This document shows positions 7,254 through 16,542 of a stretch of 22,403 nt of DNA, in pieces. This stretch comes from JAAYJM01 sp964498585 (lineage in GTDB: Bacteria; Bacteroidota; Ignavibacteria; Kapaibacteriales; UBA2268), in contig CAZCHH010000057.1 of NCBI GenBank assembly GCA_964498585.1, forward strand, positions 1-22,403, written 5' to 3'. The notes under the pieces are model-generated. The model was given only the letters and a program-made list of their open reading frames with translations. It did no database searches and was not told the DNA's origin. Each line of letters opens with the position of its first letter. Position 1 is the stretch's first letter. The translations under genes were made by a program, and so were the position numbers.

Positions 7254-10200
7254 ATGATTCGTAAAATTATGTTACTGCTTATGGTGGTCCTTTTAGCAAC
7301 GCCGTTAACTTTAGACGCGGCTATTTATGGAACATTGAGAGGAAAAGTAACAGATAAGAAAAGCGGAGACCCTGTTCCTGCTGCAACTATAATGATACAA
7401 GGGACTAAACTCGGGGGTTATGCCTCTAATGATGGTCGCTTTACTATAGTTAACGTAGACCCAGGAACTTATGTCGTTCGTGTAACAGCAGTAGGATACG
7501 CGCCACTTGAACTTAAGAATGTGCGTATTAGCGTTGATGAGGTTACAGATGTTGTAGCCCAATTACAGCAAAAAGATGCTATGTCTGAAGAAGTCGTCGT
7601 CGATGTCAAACGACTTATGGTCGATAATACCGCAATTGGAAAAAAACAAAAGTTTGAATCGAAGGATTTAACTTCTATTGCACGTGAAGGTATTCAAAAT
7701 ATTGTAGCAATGAGTGCCGGTGTTTTCTCGACAGGTGGAGGTTTTAGTATTCGTGGCGCCAGGGCCTCTGAAACCCAAATCCGCGTTGATGGTCTTGATG
7801 TTGGAAATCAGTTTACTGGTGGATTTGGAGCTTCCGGATCTGATTACTATCCAATGGTTAGCTCATTTGCTACTGAAGAAGTTCAGGTGTTGACCGGTGG
7901 CTTTTCAGCAGAATATGGCGATGCTATGGGTGGTATTGTTAATACAGTTGTTAAAATGGGCTCAACAGACTACTATGAAGGATTTCTACGCTGGCGAACT
8001 GATTTGGACGCTCTTTGGGGTTCCCAAGCTTCTGGAATTAAAATAGTTCGCGAGGGTGAGGGGTCGCCTTTAAAAGCTATAAACGTCGGTGAAGGTAAAA
8101 AATTACAAGGTCCAGGCGAGCATAAAATTGAATTCGGTACTGGTGGACCTTTGCCATTCTTGGAAAAATCTACATTCTATGTATCTGGAAATTATTTTTA
8201 TGAAAAATATAGAGGTAATAGTTATGAAGTTTATGACCCTATTGGAAATAATTTAGGACAAATGCCAAACAATCAATCCTGGGTAAAAAACTTTACCGGT
8301 AGATTGAAATTTTCTGTTTCCAATGCTATCGACTTTATAGTTGGTGGTAATTATGGAGTTACTAGTCTTGAAGGTTCAGGATGGTCTTGGCTTTATGCTA
8401 ATACTTTAGGTTCAAAAGATTCTCCCGGAGAAACTATTCCGGAAAGAATAGCCAAACAAAATGTTCAGAACCAGTTCATTAATTATATGATGGTTCGCAT
8501 AAATCATCGTTTGTCTCAAAATAGTTATTATGAATTTACTATTTCTAAAACAGAAAACAGCGATGAAATATCTAAAAGAATTGGATATGAAGACCCAGAT
8601 TTCCTCAGTGGATTTGATATGTATTACCCAGAAGATAATTATAAAATTAGTGGAGATGAATTGGTTGAAGGAAAAGATAAAGCAATAGATGTTTATCAAT
8701 CATTATCATCTATAAGAAGCACAAGTGATGGCTATATGACTTTTGATTTACCTATACCAAACAAGTTAACAGGTTATGTCGAAGGAAATGCTAATGCCTT
8801 ATCAACGAATAATCCTTATGGTTTGCCTAATTTCTTCTATAACACTGGAAATACAAGAAGTTTTCAATTTAGAAAAGGTTATTACTGGCAGTTAGATGGA
8901 GCATATAATTTAAGTTTAGATGGTGGAAATGAAGGTTTTAGCCATATGATTAGAACTGGTTTCGAACTTCGTTTCTACAATTTAAGCCGCCACCAAAATA
9001 GCTTACCATGGGATGGTAATCCATTTTATGATGTATATACAAGCGATTGGGGCGGAAATATTTACGCTTTTGATGATGCGAAAGTTTATGAAAAGACAAG
9101 TAAATCCAAAAAACCTATGAGAGCATCTGCTTATTTCCAAGACCAGATATCATATAAAGGTATCATCATTAGCCCCGGTTTAAGATTTGATTTTTTTGAA
9201 CCTAATCAGGTTTACAGATTCAATTATGGTCAATTTATCCAAATTGATGCTCCTGATTCTTTATTTAGAGATTCAGAAATTAAATTCCAAATGAGCCCGA
9301 GAATTAATATAACTTATCCTATAACTGAGCGTTCCAATATTTCTATTTCTTATGGACTTTATTTCAAGATGCCAGAAAACAATCTCTTATACGACGCGTT
9401 TAATACTGATGTATTAAGAGGTAGTGCAATACTTGGCAATCCTAATATGGAGGCACAAAGGACTAATGCTTATGAAATAAATTATAACAATCAGTTATCT
9501 GATATTTTTGCATTAAATATTTCGGCTTATTATAAAGATATTTACAATCAGGTAGGTATGGTATATATTCACGCATTACCTACACCATATCAGGAATATT
9601 CTGTTTCAGAATATGGTAATTCTAAAGGTATTGAATTTGAATTAAGAAAGAATCCTTTGCCAACTGACCATTTAGGTATTACATTTAATTATACTTTGTC
9701 GTCAGTAATAGGAACATCATCTTCTGCAGATTCTTATTATCAACCTGCATTGGAACCATATACAAAAGTACCAGCATACCCTCTAACTGAGTATCCTCTT
9801 TCAAACGATAGAACTCATAGATTAAATCTTATAGTTGATTTTTCATGGGGTTCTAATCAAGGGCCATCAATTGGTGGTATATATCCTCTTGAAAATGCTT
9901 TTATTAATCTATCAGGATTCTTTCAGTCAGGTGCTCCATACACTAAACTTAGTTTATCACAAAATCCAAAAGCAGAAATCAATTCTGAAAGAGGACCCTC
10001 TTACTGGAGAGCTGATTTGCGATTCCAAAAAGCATTTATGCTTAGAGACTATTTCGGAGAAGGTGCAGGAAAAACTTCAATCGAATTCTTTGTTGATATA
10101 AATAATATATTTAACAGAACTGCAATGTCTGGATTTTATACTACAACAGGCGACCCTGATGATGATGGTATAAGTTTTTCAAGACCGGAAACTTTTCTCG

Positions 10201-10439
10201 GAACTACTGCTTATTATAAAGAAGCTGACTTTGGAATCGCTGAGACTTTTACTTCTGAACAGTATGATTATCTTGGTAATCGGCTTTACAGTGAAAATGC
10301 TGACCATGATAAAAATGGTATTGTTACTCAGGCAGAAAGATACCAAAGCTATGTTAATTATTTAGAAACTTCTACTGCATTTAGAACTTTGTATCAAGCA
10401 CCAAGAACCGTTTATTTCGGTCTTATGTTCAAATTCTAA
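7254..10439 (+). CDS. TonB-dependent outer-membrane receptor with CarboxypepD_reg-like domain
   Basis: A 1061-residue active transporter of the outer membrane, powered by TonB-ExbBD. Domains in order: signal peptide (1-22, LLLMVVLLATPL), CarboxypepD_reg-like beta sandwich (about 26-112; GTLRGKVTDKKSGDPVPAA, SNDGRFTIVNVDPGTYVV), plug (about 130-235; FSIRGARASETQIRVDGLDV, GGFSAEYGDAMGGIVN), then a long 22-strand barrel ending in the aromatic terminal strand RTVYFGLMFKF. This SusC-like arrangement has no SusD gene after it. A CGGAG site at 7244-7248 sits 5 nt before the ATG. The next gene starts 39 bp after the stop, so the two are surely co-transcribed. The first 600 or so bases have clearly higher G+C (about 42% over 7321-7860) than sampled barrel rows (about 33%). 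The substrate cannot be read from sequence. Confidence 0.95.
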   Translation: MIRKIMLLLMVVLLATPLTLDAAIYGTLRGKVTDKKSGDPVPAATIMIQGTKLGGYASNDGRFTIVNVDPGTYVVRVTAVGYAPLELKNVRISVDEVTDVVAQLQQKDAMSEEVVVDVKRLMVDNTAIGKKQKFESKDLTSIAREGIQNIVAMSAGVFSTGGGFSIRGARASETQIRVDGLDVGNQFTGGFGASGSDYYPMVSSFATEEVQVLTGGFSAEYGDAMGGIVNTVVKMGSTDYYEGFLRWRTDLDALWGSQASGIKIVREGEGSPLKAINVGEGKKLQGPGEHKIEFGTGGPLPFLEKSTFYVSGNYFYEKYRGNSYEVYDPIGNNLGQMPNNQSWVKNFTGRLKFSVSNAIDFIVGGNYGVTSLEGSGWSWLYANTLGSKDSPGETIPERIAKQNVQNQFINYMMVRINHRLSQNSYYEFTISKTENSDEISKRIGYEDPDFLSGFDMYYPEDNYKISGDELVEGKDKAIDVYQSLSSIRSTSDGYMTFDLPIPNKLTGYVEGNANALSTNNPYGLPNFFYNTGNTRSFQFRKGYYWQLDGAYNLSLDGGNEGFSHMIRTGFELRFYNLSRHQNSLPWDGNPFYDVYTSDWGGNIYAFDDAKVYEKTSKSKKPMRASAYFQDQISYKGIIISPGLRFDFFEPNQVYRFNYGQFIQIDAPDSLFRDSEIKFQMSPRINITYPITERSNISISYGLYFKMPENNLLYDAFNTDVLRGSAILGNPNMEAQRTNAYEINYNNQLSDIFALNISAYYKDIYNQVGMVYIHALPTPYQEYSVSEYGNSKGIEFELRKNPLPTDHLGITFNYTLSSVIGTSSSADSYYQPALEPYTKVPAYPLTEYPLSNDRTHRLNLIVDFSWGSNQGPSIGGIYPLENAFINLSGFFQSGAPYTKLSLSQNPKAEINSERGPSYWRADLRFQKAFMLRDYFGEGAGKTSIEFFVDINNIFNRTAMSGFYTTTGDPDDDGISFSRPETFLGTTAYYKEADFGIAETFTSEQYDYLGNRLYSENADHDKNGIVTQAERYQSYVNYLETSTAFRTLYQAPRTVYFGLMFKF

Positions 10440-10478
10440 TTATTTAATATTGAAATTTAAAGAACTCAAGAGGTTAAA

Positions 10479-13400
10479 ATGATAAATAAAAAAATAATAA
10501 ATTTACTTGCGATAATTACAATAGTATTTTTATCAGCTTCTTTTCTTTTTGCTGAAACAAAAAATCAGCCGGAAAAGAAAAAAGATACAAAAAAAGCTGA
10601 TGAAATTCAAAGGTCATATAATTATGGTCAATATGGAACTGACTTACAAAGAAATACAGTAAGTAATATAGAGTTCTATACTACTAATTATGGTATTTTT
10701 GGAAATTATGTTTCGCAAGGTGTTGGTGGCGGCTACTGGCCCCGCGGCTCTCAAAACCAATATATTTTTGGTGGAGGTGTCTGGTTCGGAGCCAAAAAAA
10801 TGAGGCCAGACCGTTCTGAAATGAAAAATTATGTTGAAGTTACTTATAATCCAAATAACGGAAATTCCTGGATGGTTCCGGGTAGTATTGAAGATGGTGA
10901 CAAAGCTGAAGAAGAAAATTATTCGAAATACAGGACTTATTTTTCTACCGACTTTGACAAAACTTTTGGAACCCCATTAAATAGTTCTGATGGTCCTAAC
11001 TGGCCTGTCTGGGATGTTAGCTTAGATGACACTTTAATGCATAACCGCTATTTTGGCTATTATGTTTTTGACGAATCTACAAGATATAGAAATTTTTTAC
11101 CGAAAGGTCCCGCTTTTATTTCCGGTGAAGACATTTACTGCGTTTTTAAAGATACTGATTTGAGTAGATTTGATGGTGGTGAAACGAGAAGAAAAGATGA
11201 AGGTTACCCTTTACAACTTCAGTTTGAACATACTATTTATTCCTGGGGTTTTGGTGATTACCGAGATTTCATTTTTCTTCGTTATGATATAATCAACTAT
11301 AGCAGTGATACTTTATTGGATTGCTGGATGTCTCCTGTTTTGGATATCGACATTGCTCTTACCAGCAGTTCTTCTGAAGGTGCAAGAAATGATTTTGTAA
11401 GATTCTATGATGAAGAAGAAGATTTAAACCTGGCAGTTGCCTGGACAATGGATAATTACGGGGAAAAAGGCAAGGGTTTTGGATATCTTGGCTTTGACTT
11501 CCTTGAAAGCCCTTCTACTTTTCAATGCGAAGAAGTTATCGACTCTGTAATTAATGGAGAAACTGTTCAATTCTGTGCTATGTGTATTGAACACGAATGG
11601 AGATGGGTAAAAGAAATCAAAAAGTTGTACGATACAACTTGGGTGGATGAAGAACAGGTAATTACAGAAAGAGATACTTTAGTTGATGTATGGCGAGAAG
11701 TATGTATTGACAAAATGGTATTTGACCCGGAGCTTGATGGCTTTTTACGCAAGGATGCCCGTTCCTTTGAGAACCGCTATCAGCTTGGTCTTAAAACTTT
11801 CCGCAACTGGCCTATTGATGATGATAAAACAGAAGACGACCCAAGATATTTATATATGTCTTCCGGAATCAGAGATGGCAAATCATTACCCGGAGATATT
11901 CGTATATTGATGGCAACCGGTCCCTTTACTATGCTTCCACAGGACACAGTAAGAATTATTGTAGGTCTTATTCTTGCCCGCCCTTCGATAAAGGAAGAAG
12001 CAGATGGCACAATTGAAGATTTAGCAGAATTAGTTCGTAAAGACAAATTTGCCCAAAGTGTCTATGACAATAATTTTCAAGCACCAACCCCACCAGAAAA
12101 GTGTATTAATGCTTGGAAACCATTAAACAATGCTATTACGGTTACATGGGATAAAACATCTGAAATGAGTAATGACCTTTTAGAAAGAGGTCTTGACTTT
12201 TTAGGATATCGTTTGTACCGCGCAAGAAGAGATAACTTAGACACATTTAACATTGACCAGATTAGTTCTTCTGTTCAGTATCCCTCTGGCAAAGGACCAT
12301 TTGGTTGGAAACAAATAGCATCTTGGGAAATGCCTACTCCATTCCACAAATCAGTTTATCGTTCTGGTTTTGAATATGACAATCCTATTTATCCATTAAT
12401 AGACTCTTTACAAATTGTAGGGCCGGTTTATGACTTTTCAACTAATCCTCCTACTTTAGATAAATTTGCTATAAAACTTATGAAAGTTGGCAAAGGAGTG
12501 CTATTTGCTCAGCCATTATCTCATCTTAAACAGATAAGCAATGCCTGTGTCCCTGTAATTATGTCGATAGATACAGCATTGGCAACAAAACCCTGGGGAT
12601 ACTATTATGATTCATTAGCTCAAGGAGATGAATTCCCAATGTTTCATGACCCATTTACTAAAAATCCTACTCATAATTATTTAATTGATAGTGTATTGCT
12701 CGGCGTTATCCATTTAAATAAATCACTTTTAAGTTATAATCCTTTATTATGGAAGAGACAAACTATAATTGTGGCAATTTCGGATACCAGTTCAATTCCT
12801 GATGAGAGTGGAGATACAATTAATTTTAAAAGTACTTACTCTGAAGTGATTATTAATGGTGTTAAGCAATTAACAATGGATAGGATGGTGCCAATTGACC
12901 CGATTGCTGCTATGACAGATACAAATCATATTAAAAATGTATTGGAAAATGTATATTATATTATTAAGTATAAATTGTTTGAAAAAATAGATTTTCCGGA
13001 TTTTGAAAATACACAGTTAGTTAGAGAGCAAATAATACCAGAATATATGGATCAGCTGACAAACAATAATACTTATATTGATATTGGCGATGAAAATGGT
13101 AATTACAAAATAGAGTATAATGAAGACCCAAAAAAGACTGAAAAGATAATCAATAATATTGATTACCACTACAAGATGTTAGCTTATGACGAAGGTGATT
13201 ATACTCAGCCAACAGAAGGAAAACTTAATGATGGTTCTGTAGGAAACACCAATGTTGTTACTGCTCAAGCTAAAGCTGCTCCTATTGGTAATAAATCACA
13301 ATTTGAAATAACATACATTGATGAAGATAAAATGGGCGGAATTTATAATTTAAATATGTTTGCAGTTGACCAAGATAGAGTAAATCAACTTTTTGGTGAC

Positions 13401-15107
13401 GGCAGAGAATTAGAATTAGAATTCCAACCTTACTGGCAGTTAAGAGAATTAACACTAACAGAAACTCAGGTTACAAAGAGATTCGGTATGTATCATCAAA
13501 GAATGATATTGAGGGATACAAAAACGAATGAGGAATTGTTTAATGGTATTACATTCTTTGAAGCTTCACCCTGTGCATTTCCATACAGAGGTAGTTTCAC
13601 TGAAGATGCTTTCTCTTGGGTACTTTCGGACAAAGTCATTTATGATTCTATTTCAAAGAAAGAAATTCACTTTGGCGTAAGAGATAATGATGAAAGAGTA
13701 ATTCGTTCCGGTAACTTTAATTCTGGCAACTTTACTAAAGAGAATTTCTGCTATGCTCAGTATTTTAATCAAACTGCATTAGGAGCTCTTGGCTTTAGTT
13801 TTGACTTTACAGTTCAACAAAGAGGTGGTAGATATCGTCCTGATATTTCAAAAACCGGTATTGATAAACCTGCAAATGTTTCTACAATGGTAACTGCTAT
13901 GGAGGATGACGAAGAAAGAAACATCGATATAGTTCTGGCTACCCAAAAAGTAGATGAAGATATTGTCAGAAATGAATATTATAATGGGGGCAGAATAGTA
14001 CCTTATGAAGTTTATGGTAGTTTTAATAATGGTCCTGGCGATTATGTTGTAACATTTGAAGAAGGTGGAGTGGAAGAGATGGAATTGGTATTCAATAAAG
14101 GTAATGAGAAAACAAATACATTCAGAGTGCCTTATTTGAATATGACAATTTATAACAAAGCACACTTTGCTCCTCCCAAAGGTCCTTCAGTAATTGAATA
14201 TCCCGGATTATTGGAACACATGGTATTGCCGGATTCATTCCCCGGAAATCCATTTAGGTTCCCTGAATTAGTTAAGTATTTCCCAGACCCAAGAAATTTA
14301 ATGAGAGATAATAATTCATTTATCGGAAAATTCAATATTCATTCATTTGCTTGGGTAAATGGAAGATATAAATCAAATTCAATTCCGAGCCTTACCAGAC
14401 TACAAGCATGTCAGACAAACGAACCAGAACATATTAAGTTGCAAAAACCTACAAATGTTGGAACACAGGGACGCTATTATTTATCGGCTGTATCCAACGA
14501 TGGAATTGATACAGTTGATTTTGTAAATATGGCACAAATTGCAGGTATCAATTTTGCATTTGACTATGCAAACAAGGGCAGACGTTATCCGGGCGATTTA
14601 ACGACTTGGGAAGTAGATGAACCAGCTTCCCATATTTTTAAAGATGACTTTAAAGCTGGTGACAAAGTAACATTGGTCTCGACCGGTGGTGCTTTAGGTT
14701 TCCCACTTCCCGGAGCTAAAGTTAGATTTAAAGTAACAGATGCACAACCTTCAACATATACTGACCAAATGTTAGACCAGATTAAAGTTGTTCCAAATCC
14801 ATATATGGTTTCGCATCAGGGACAAAAATCACCATATGATGCAAAAATCTACTTTACTAAATTACCAAAAAGATGTTCAATTAACATTTATACAGTAATG
14901 GGTGATTTAGTTACTACATTAGAACACGATGAAACTTCTCCTTATCAAGACCAGGAATCAGTAGAAATCTGGGATTTGCTGTCAAAGAATAAGCAAAGAG
15001 TTCAAAGTCAAACATTAGTTGCAGTTATTACAACACCAGATGGAGCCAAAACGATAAAGAATTTCTCTGTTATTGTCGGTGGCTTCAGATTAATTGAAGA
15101 TTTATAA
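10479..15107 (+). CDS. Giant secreted surface protein with fibronectin-like region and VVPNPY sorting-like domain
   Basis: A 1542-residue exported protein with a signal peptide (INLLAIITIVFLSASFLFA, about 1-26). The N-terminal 500 residues are rich in aromatic and acidic strands (GGGVWFGAKK, YSWGFGDYRDFIFLRYDI). Four cysteines (C350, C366, C369, C409) surround the segment FCAMCIEHEWRW. A fibronectin III-like stretch (about 537-590) carries AITVTWD and DFLGYRLYRARRDN. The last 108 residues begin with IKVVPNPYMVS and continue CSINIYTVMGDLV and NFSVIVGG, a type IX sorting-like domain. An AAGAGG site at 10468-10473 precedes the ATG. Sandwiched between a TonB receptor and a PorV-like protein, it is the likely surface partner of the receptor, filling the place a SusD lipoprotein would hold. 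It could instead be a structural or adhesive surface protein. Function is unproven. Confidence 0.78.
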   Translation: MINKKIINLLAIITIVFLSASFLFAETKNQPEKKKDTKKADEIQRSYNYGQYGTDLQRNTVSNIEFYTTNYGIFGNYVSQGVGGGYWPRGSQNQYIFGGGVWFGAKKMRPDRSEMKNYVEVTYNPNNGNSWMVPGSIEDGDKAEEENYSKYRTYFSTDFDKTFGTPLNSSDGPNWPVWDVSLDDTLMHNRYFGYYVFDESTRYRNFLPKGPAFISGEDIYCVFKDTDLSRFDGGETRRKDEGYPLQLQFEHTIYSWGFGDYRDFIFLRYDIINYSSDTLLDCWMSPVLDIDIALTSSSSEGARNDFVRFYDEEEDLNLAVAWTMDNYGEKGKGFGYLGFDFLESPSTFQCEEVIDSVINGETVQFCAMCIEHEWRWVKEIKKLYDTTWVDEEQVITERDTLVDVWREVCIDKMVFDPELDGFLRKDARSFENRYQLGLKTFRNWPIDDDKTEDDPRYLYMSSGIRDGKSLPGDIRILMATGPFTMLPQDTVRIIVGLILARPSIKEEADGTIEDLAELVRKDKFAQSVYDNNFQAPTPPEKCINAWKPLNNAITVTWDKTSEMSNDLLERGLDFLGYRLYRARRDNLDTFNIDQISSSVQYPSGKGPFGWKQIASWEMPTPFHKSVYRSGFEYDNPIYPLIDSLQIVGPVYDFSTNPPTLDKFAIKLMKVGKGVLFAQPLSHLKQISNACVPVIMSIDTALATKPWGYYYDSLAQGDEFPMFHDPFTKNPTHNYLIDSVLLGVIHLNKSLLSYNPLLWKRQTIIVAISDTSSIPDESGDTINFKSTYSEVIINGVKQLTMDRMVPIDPIAAMTDTNHIKNVLENVYYIIKYKLFEKIDFPDFENTQLVREQIIPEYMDQLTNNNTYIDIGDENGNYKIEYNEDPKKTEKIINNIDYHYKMLAYDEGDYTQPTEGKLNDGSVGNTNVVTAQAKAAPIGNKSQFEITYIDEDKMGGIYNLNMFAVDQDRVNQLFGDGRELELEFQPYWQLRELTLTETQVTKRFGMYHQRMILRDTKTNEELFNGITFFEASPCAFPYRGSFTEDAFSWVLSDKVIYDSISKKEIHFGVRDNDERVIRSGNFNSGNFTKENFCYAQYFNQTALGALGFSFDFTVQQRGGRYRPDISKTGIDKPANVSTMVTAMEDDEERNIDIVLATQKVDEDIVRNEYYNGGRIVPYEVYGSFNNGPGDYVVTFEEGGVEEMELVFNKGNEKTNTFRVPYLNMTIYNKAHFAPPKGPSVIEYPGLLEHMVLPDSFPGNPFRFPELVKYFPDPRNLMRDNNSFIGKFNIHSFAWVNGRYKSNSIPSLTRLQACQTNEPEHIKLQKPTNVGTQGRYYLSAVSNDGIDTVDFVNMAQIAGINFAFDYANKGRRYPGDLTTWEVDEPASHIFKDDFKAGDKVTLVSTGGALGFPLPGAKVRFKVTDAQPSTYTDQMLDQIKVVPNPYMVSHQGQKSPYDAKIYFTKLPKRCSINIYTVMGDLVTTLEHDETSPYQDQESVEIWDLLSKNKQRVQSQTLVAVITTPDGAKTIKNFSVIVGGFRLIEDL

Positions 15108-15132
15108 TTTTAGAGAAACCGGAGATGATTAT

Positions 15133-16173
15133 ATGAAACATAAAATAAATTTGATTATAGTTTTAACTATATTTGCATCGTTAGTATATCAGGCAAAAGC
15201 GGTAGATAATGATTTAACCTCTGGCTCTTCTGCAGGTGAGTTCTCCAAAGTAGGTGTTGCTGGTGCCCAGTTTATGAAAATTCCTGTTGGTGCTAGAGCC
15301 AATGGGATGGGTGCTTATGCTGCTGTTACTAACGATTTGACTTCTATTTACTGGAACCCAGCAGGTCTTGCTGATGTTAAATATATGGCTGGTAATTTTT
15401 CTTATACAAGTTGGTTCGCTGATTTTCAGCATAGCTATGCTGCTATTTCTTTGCCAATTGGGGATTATTTTACTTCTGCCATTTCTCTTACTTCGTTCGG
15501 TTGCGATAAAATCGAAAGAACAACTGTTGATAAACCAGAAGGAACGGGTACTTACTATAGTGTTGATGACTTTGCAATAGGATTATCTCTTGCAGGTTAT
15601 CTTACTGAACAGTTCTCTTTCGGAGTTACTGGTAAATATTTATCAAACTCTATTGCTGATTTAGGAGCTTCTGGAGTTGCTTTCGATATTGGAACCATGT
15701 ATAAAACAGGTATTCAGGGTATTACTCTTGCTTTCTCTATCCATAATCTCGGAACTCAGATGAAATATGAAGGGCAAGACCTTAATGCTACAAAGAAGAT
15801 AGTTGATGAATTGTATATGCAACCACTTGATGTTCAATTCTTAACATCATCTTATAATGTTCCACTTATTTTCCGCGCCGGTGTTGCTTCTGAAGTATAT
15901 ACTGACGATGACCATAATGTTACCGCTGCTTTTGATTTCGTTACTCTTTCAGAATCTCCAGAACAATTTGTTCTTGGTGCTGAATGGACTTGGAAGAAAA
16001 TTCTTTCAGTTCGCGGTGGCTACCGTTTTGGACATGACCAATTCGGACTTTGCGGTGGAATTGGGCTTAGCTATATTGCCGGTGGAGTCGGTGGACAATT
16101 AGACTATTCTATTACTCCTACTCAGGATATAGGACTGGTTAACCGACTTTCAATAAGTCTTGATTTAAGGTAA
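15133..16173 (+). CDS. PorV/PorQ-family outer-membrane protein
   Basis: A 346-residue outer-membrane beta-barrel of the PorV/PorQ (UPF0164-like) family, related to FadL-type barrels. PorV shuttles T9SS cargo to the PorU sortase complex; paralogues often sit beside cargo genes. Signal peptide: LIIVLTIFASLVYQAKA. Family signature follows at once: KVGVAGAQFMKIPVGARANGMG, AYAAVTNDLTSIYWNPAGLAD, then strands such as SYTSWFADFQHSYAAIS, FSFGVTGKYLSNSI and a C-terminal half with LGAEWTWKKILSVRGGYRFG. The start at 15133 is chosen over an in-frame ATG at 15094 inside the previous gene because GGAG (15121-15124) lies 8 nt upstream and the signal peptide begins right after it. It is 25 bp from the giant protein gene and is the last gene of the operon. 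Confidence 0.88.
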   Translation: MKHKINLIIVLTIFASLVYQAKAVDNDLTSGSSAGEFSKVGVAGAQFMKIPVGARANGMGAYAAVTNDLTSIYWNPAGLADVKYMAGNFSYTSWFADFQHSYAAISLPIGDYFTSAISLTSFGCDKIERTTVDKPEGTGTYYSVDDFAIGLSLAGYLTEQFSFGVTGKYLSNSIADLGASGVAFDIGTMYKTGIQGITLAFSIHNLGTQMKYEGQDLNATKKIVDELYMQPLDVQFLTSSYNVPLIFRAGVASEVYTDDDHNVTAAFDFVTLSESPEQFVLGAEWTWKKILSVRGGYRFGHDQFGLCGGIGLSYIAGGVGGQLDYSITPTQDIGLVNRLSISLDLR

Positions 16174-16180
16174 TAATTAA

Positions 16181-16218
16181 CAATATAACTGCCAGAAGAA
16201 ATTCTGGCAGTTATATTG
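16181..16218 (+). terminator. 17-bp GAAA-loop intrinsic terminator of the TonB/PorV operon
   Basis: CAATATAACTGCCAGAA (16181-16197) pairs without mismatch with TTCTGGCAGTTATATTG (16202-16218), closed by the GNRA-type tetraloop GAAA. It is 8 bp after the stop and is followed by TATTTT. It is the clearest terminator in the window and defines the 3' end of the three-gene operon. Confidence 0.88.
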
Positions 16219-16470
16219 TATTTTAATGCTTGATGTATTTAATATTTCAAGGCATTATATGAATCAACTATTAAAAATCCATAGACTAGACTTTTCAAAA
16301 CTTACTTTCCTAAATTTCTTTTTTATCATATATTTTGATTACTTAAATTCTATTTTTAGCATTGAAATAAAAAAACAAACATTCCGTCAATAGATTTGAA
16401 AATATTATTTATTCAATATTCTGTTAATTGTTGAAGAAATTTGAATAATAAAGAAATAAGAAATTTTCGA

Positions 16471-16511
16471 AATTGCGAATACCACTTGCTAAAAGAAGTG
16501 TATTGGCAATT
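16471..16511 (+). promoter_or_regulatory. Imperfect 15-bp hairpin just upstream of the lipoprotein gene
   Basis: AATTGC-G-AATAC-C-ACTT (16471-16487) folds on AAGTGTATT-G-GCAATT (16496-16511) with one mismatch and one bulge and an 8-nt loop GCTAAAAG. It ends 31 nt before the ATG at 16543 and is followed by an AT-rich run and the ribosome site AAAAGGTG. It is either a structured 5' leader or a terminator left over from upstream transcription. The rest of the gap 16219-16470 is AT-rich and featureless. Confidence 0.4.
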
Positions 16512-16542
16512 ATAATTTTATATTATTTTAAAAAGGTGCTAT

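Noticed and set aside
8412..8699. Minus-strand open frame inside the TonB receptor gene
   Set aside because: It is antisense to the barrel-coding region and explained by the low G+C and biased codons of that gene.
13848..14165. Minus-strand open frame inside the giant protein gene
   Set aside because: There is no start context or homology pattern, and it lies fully within a coding frame with clear family features.
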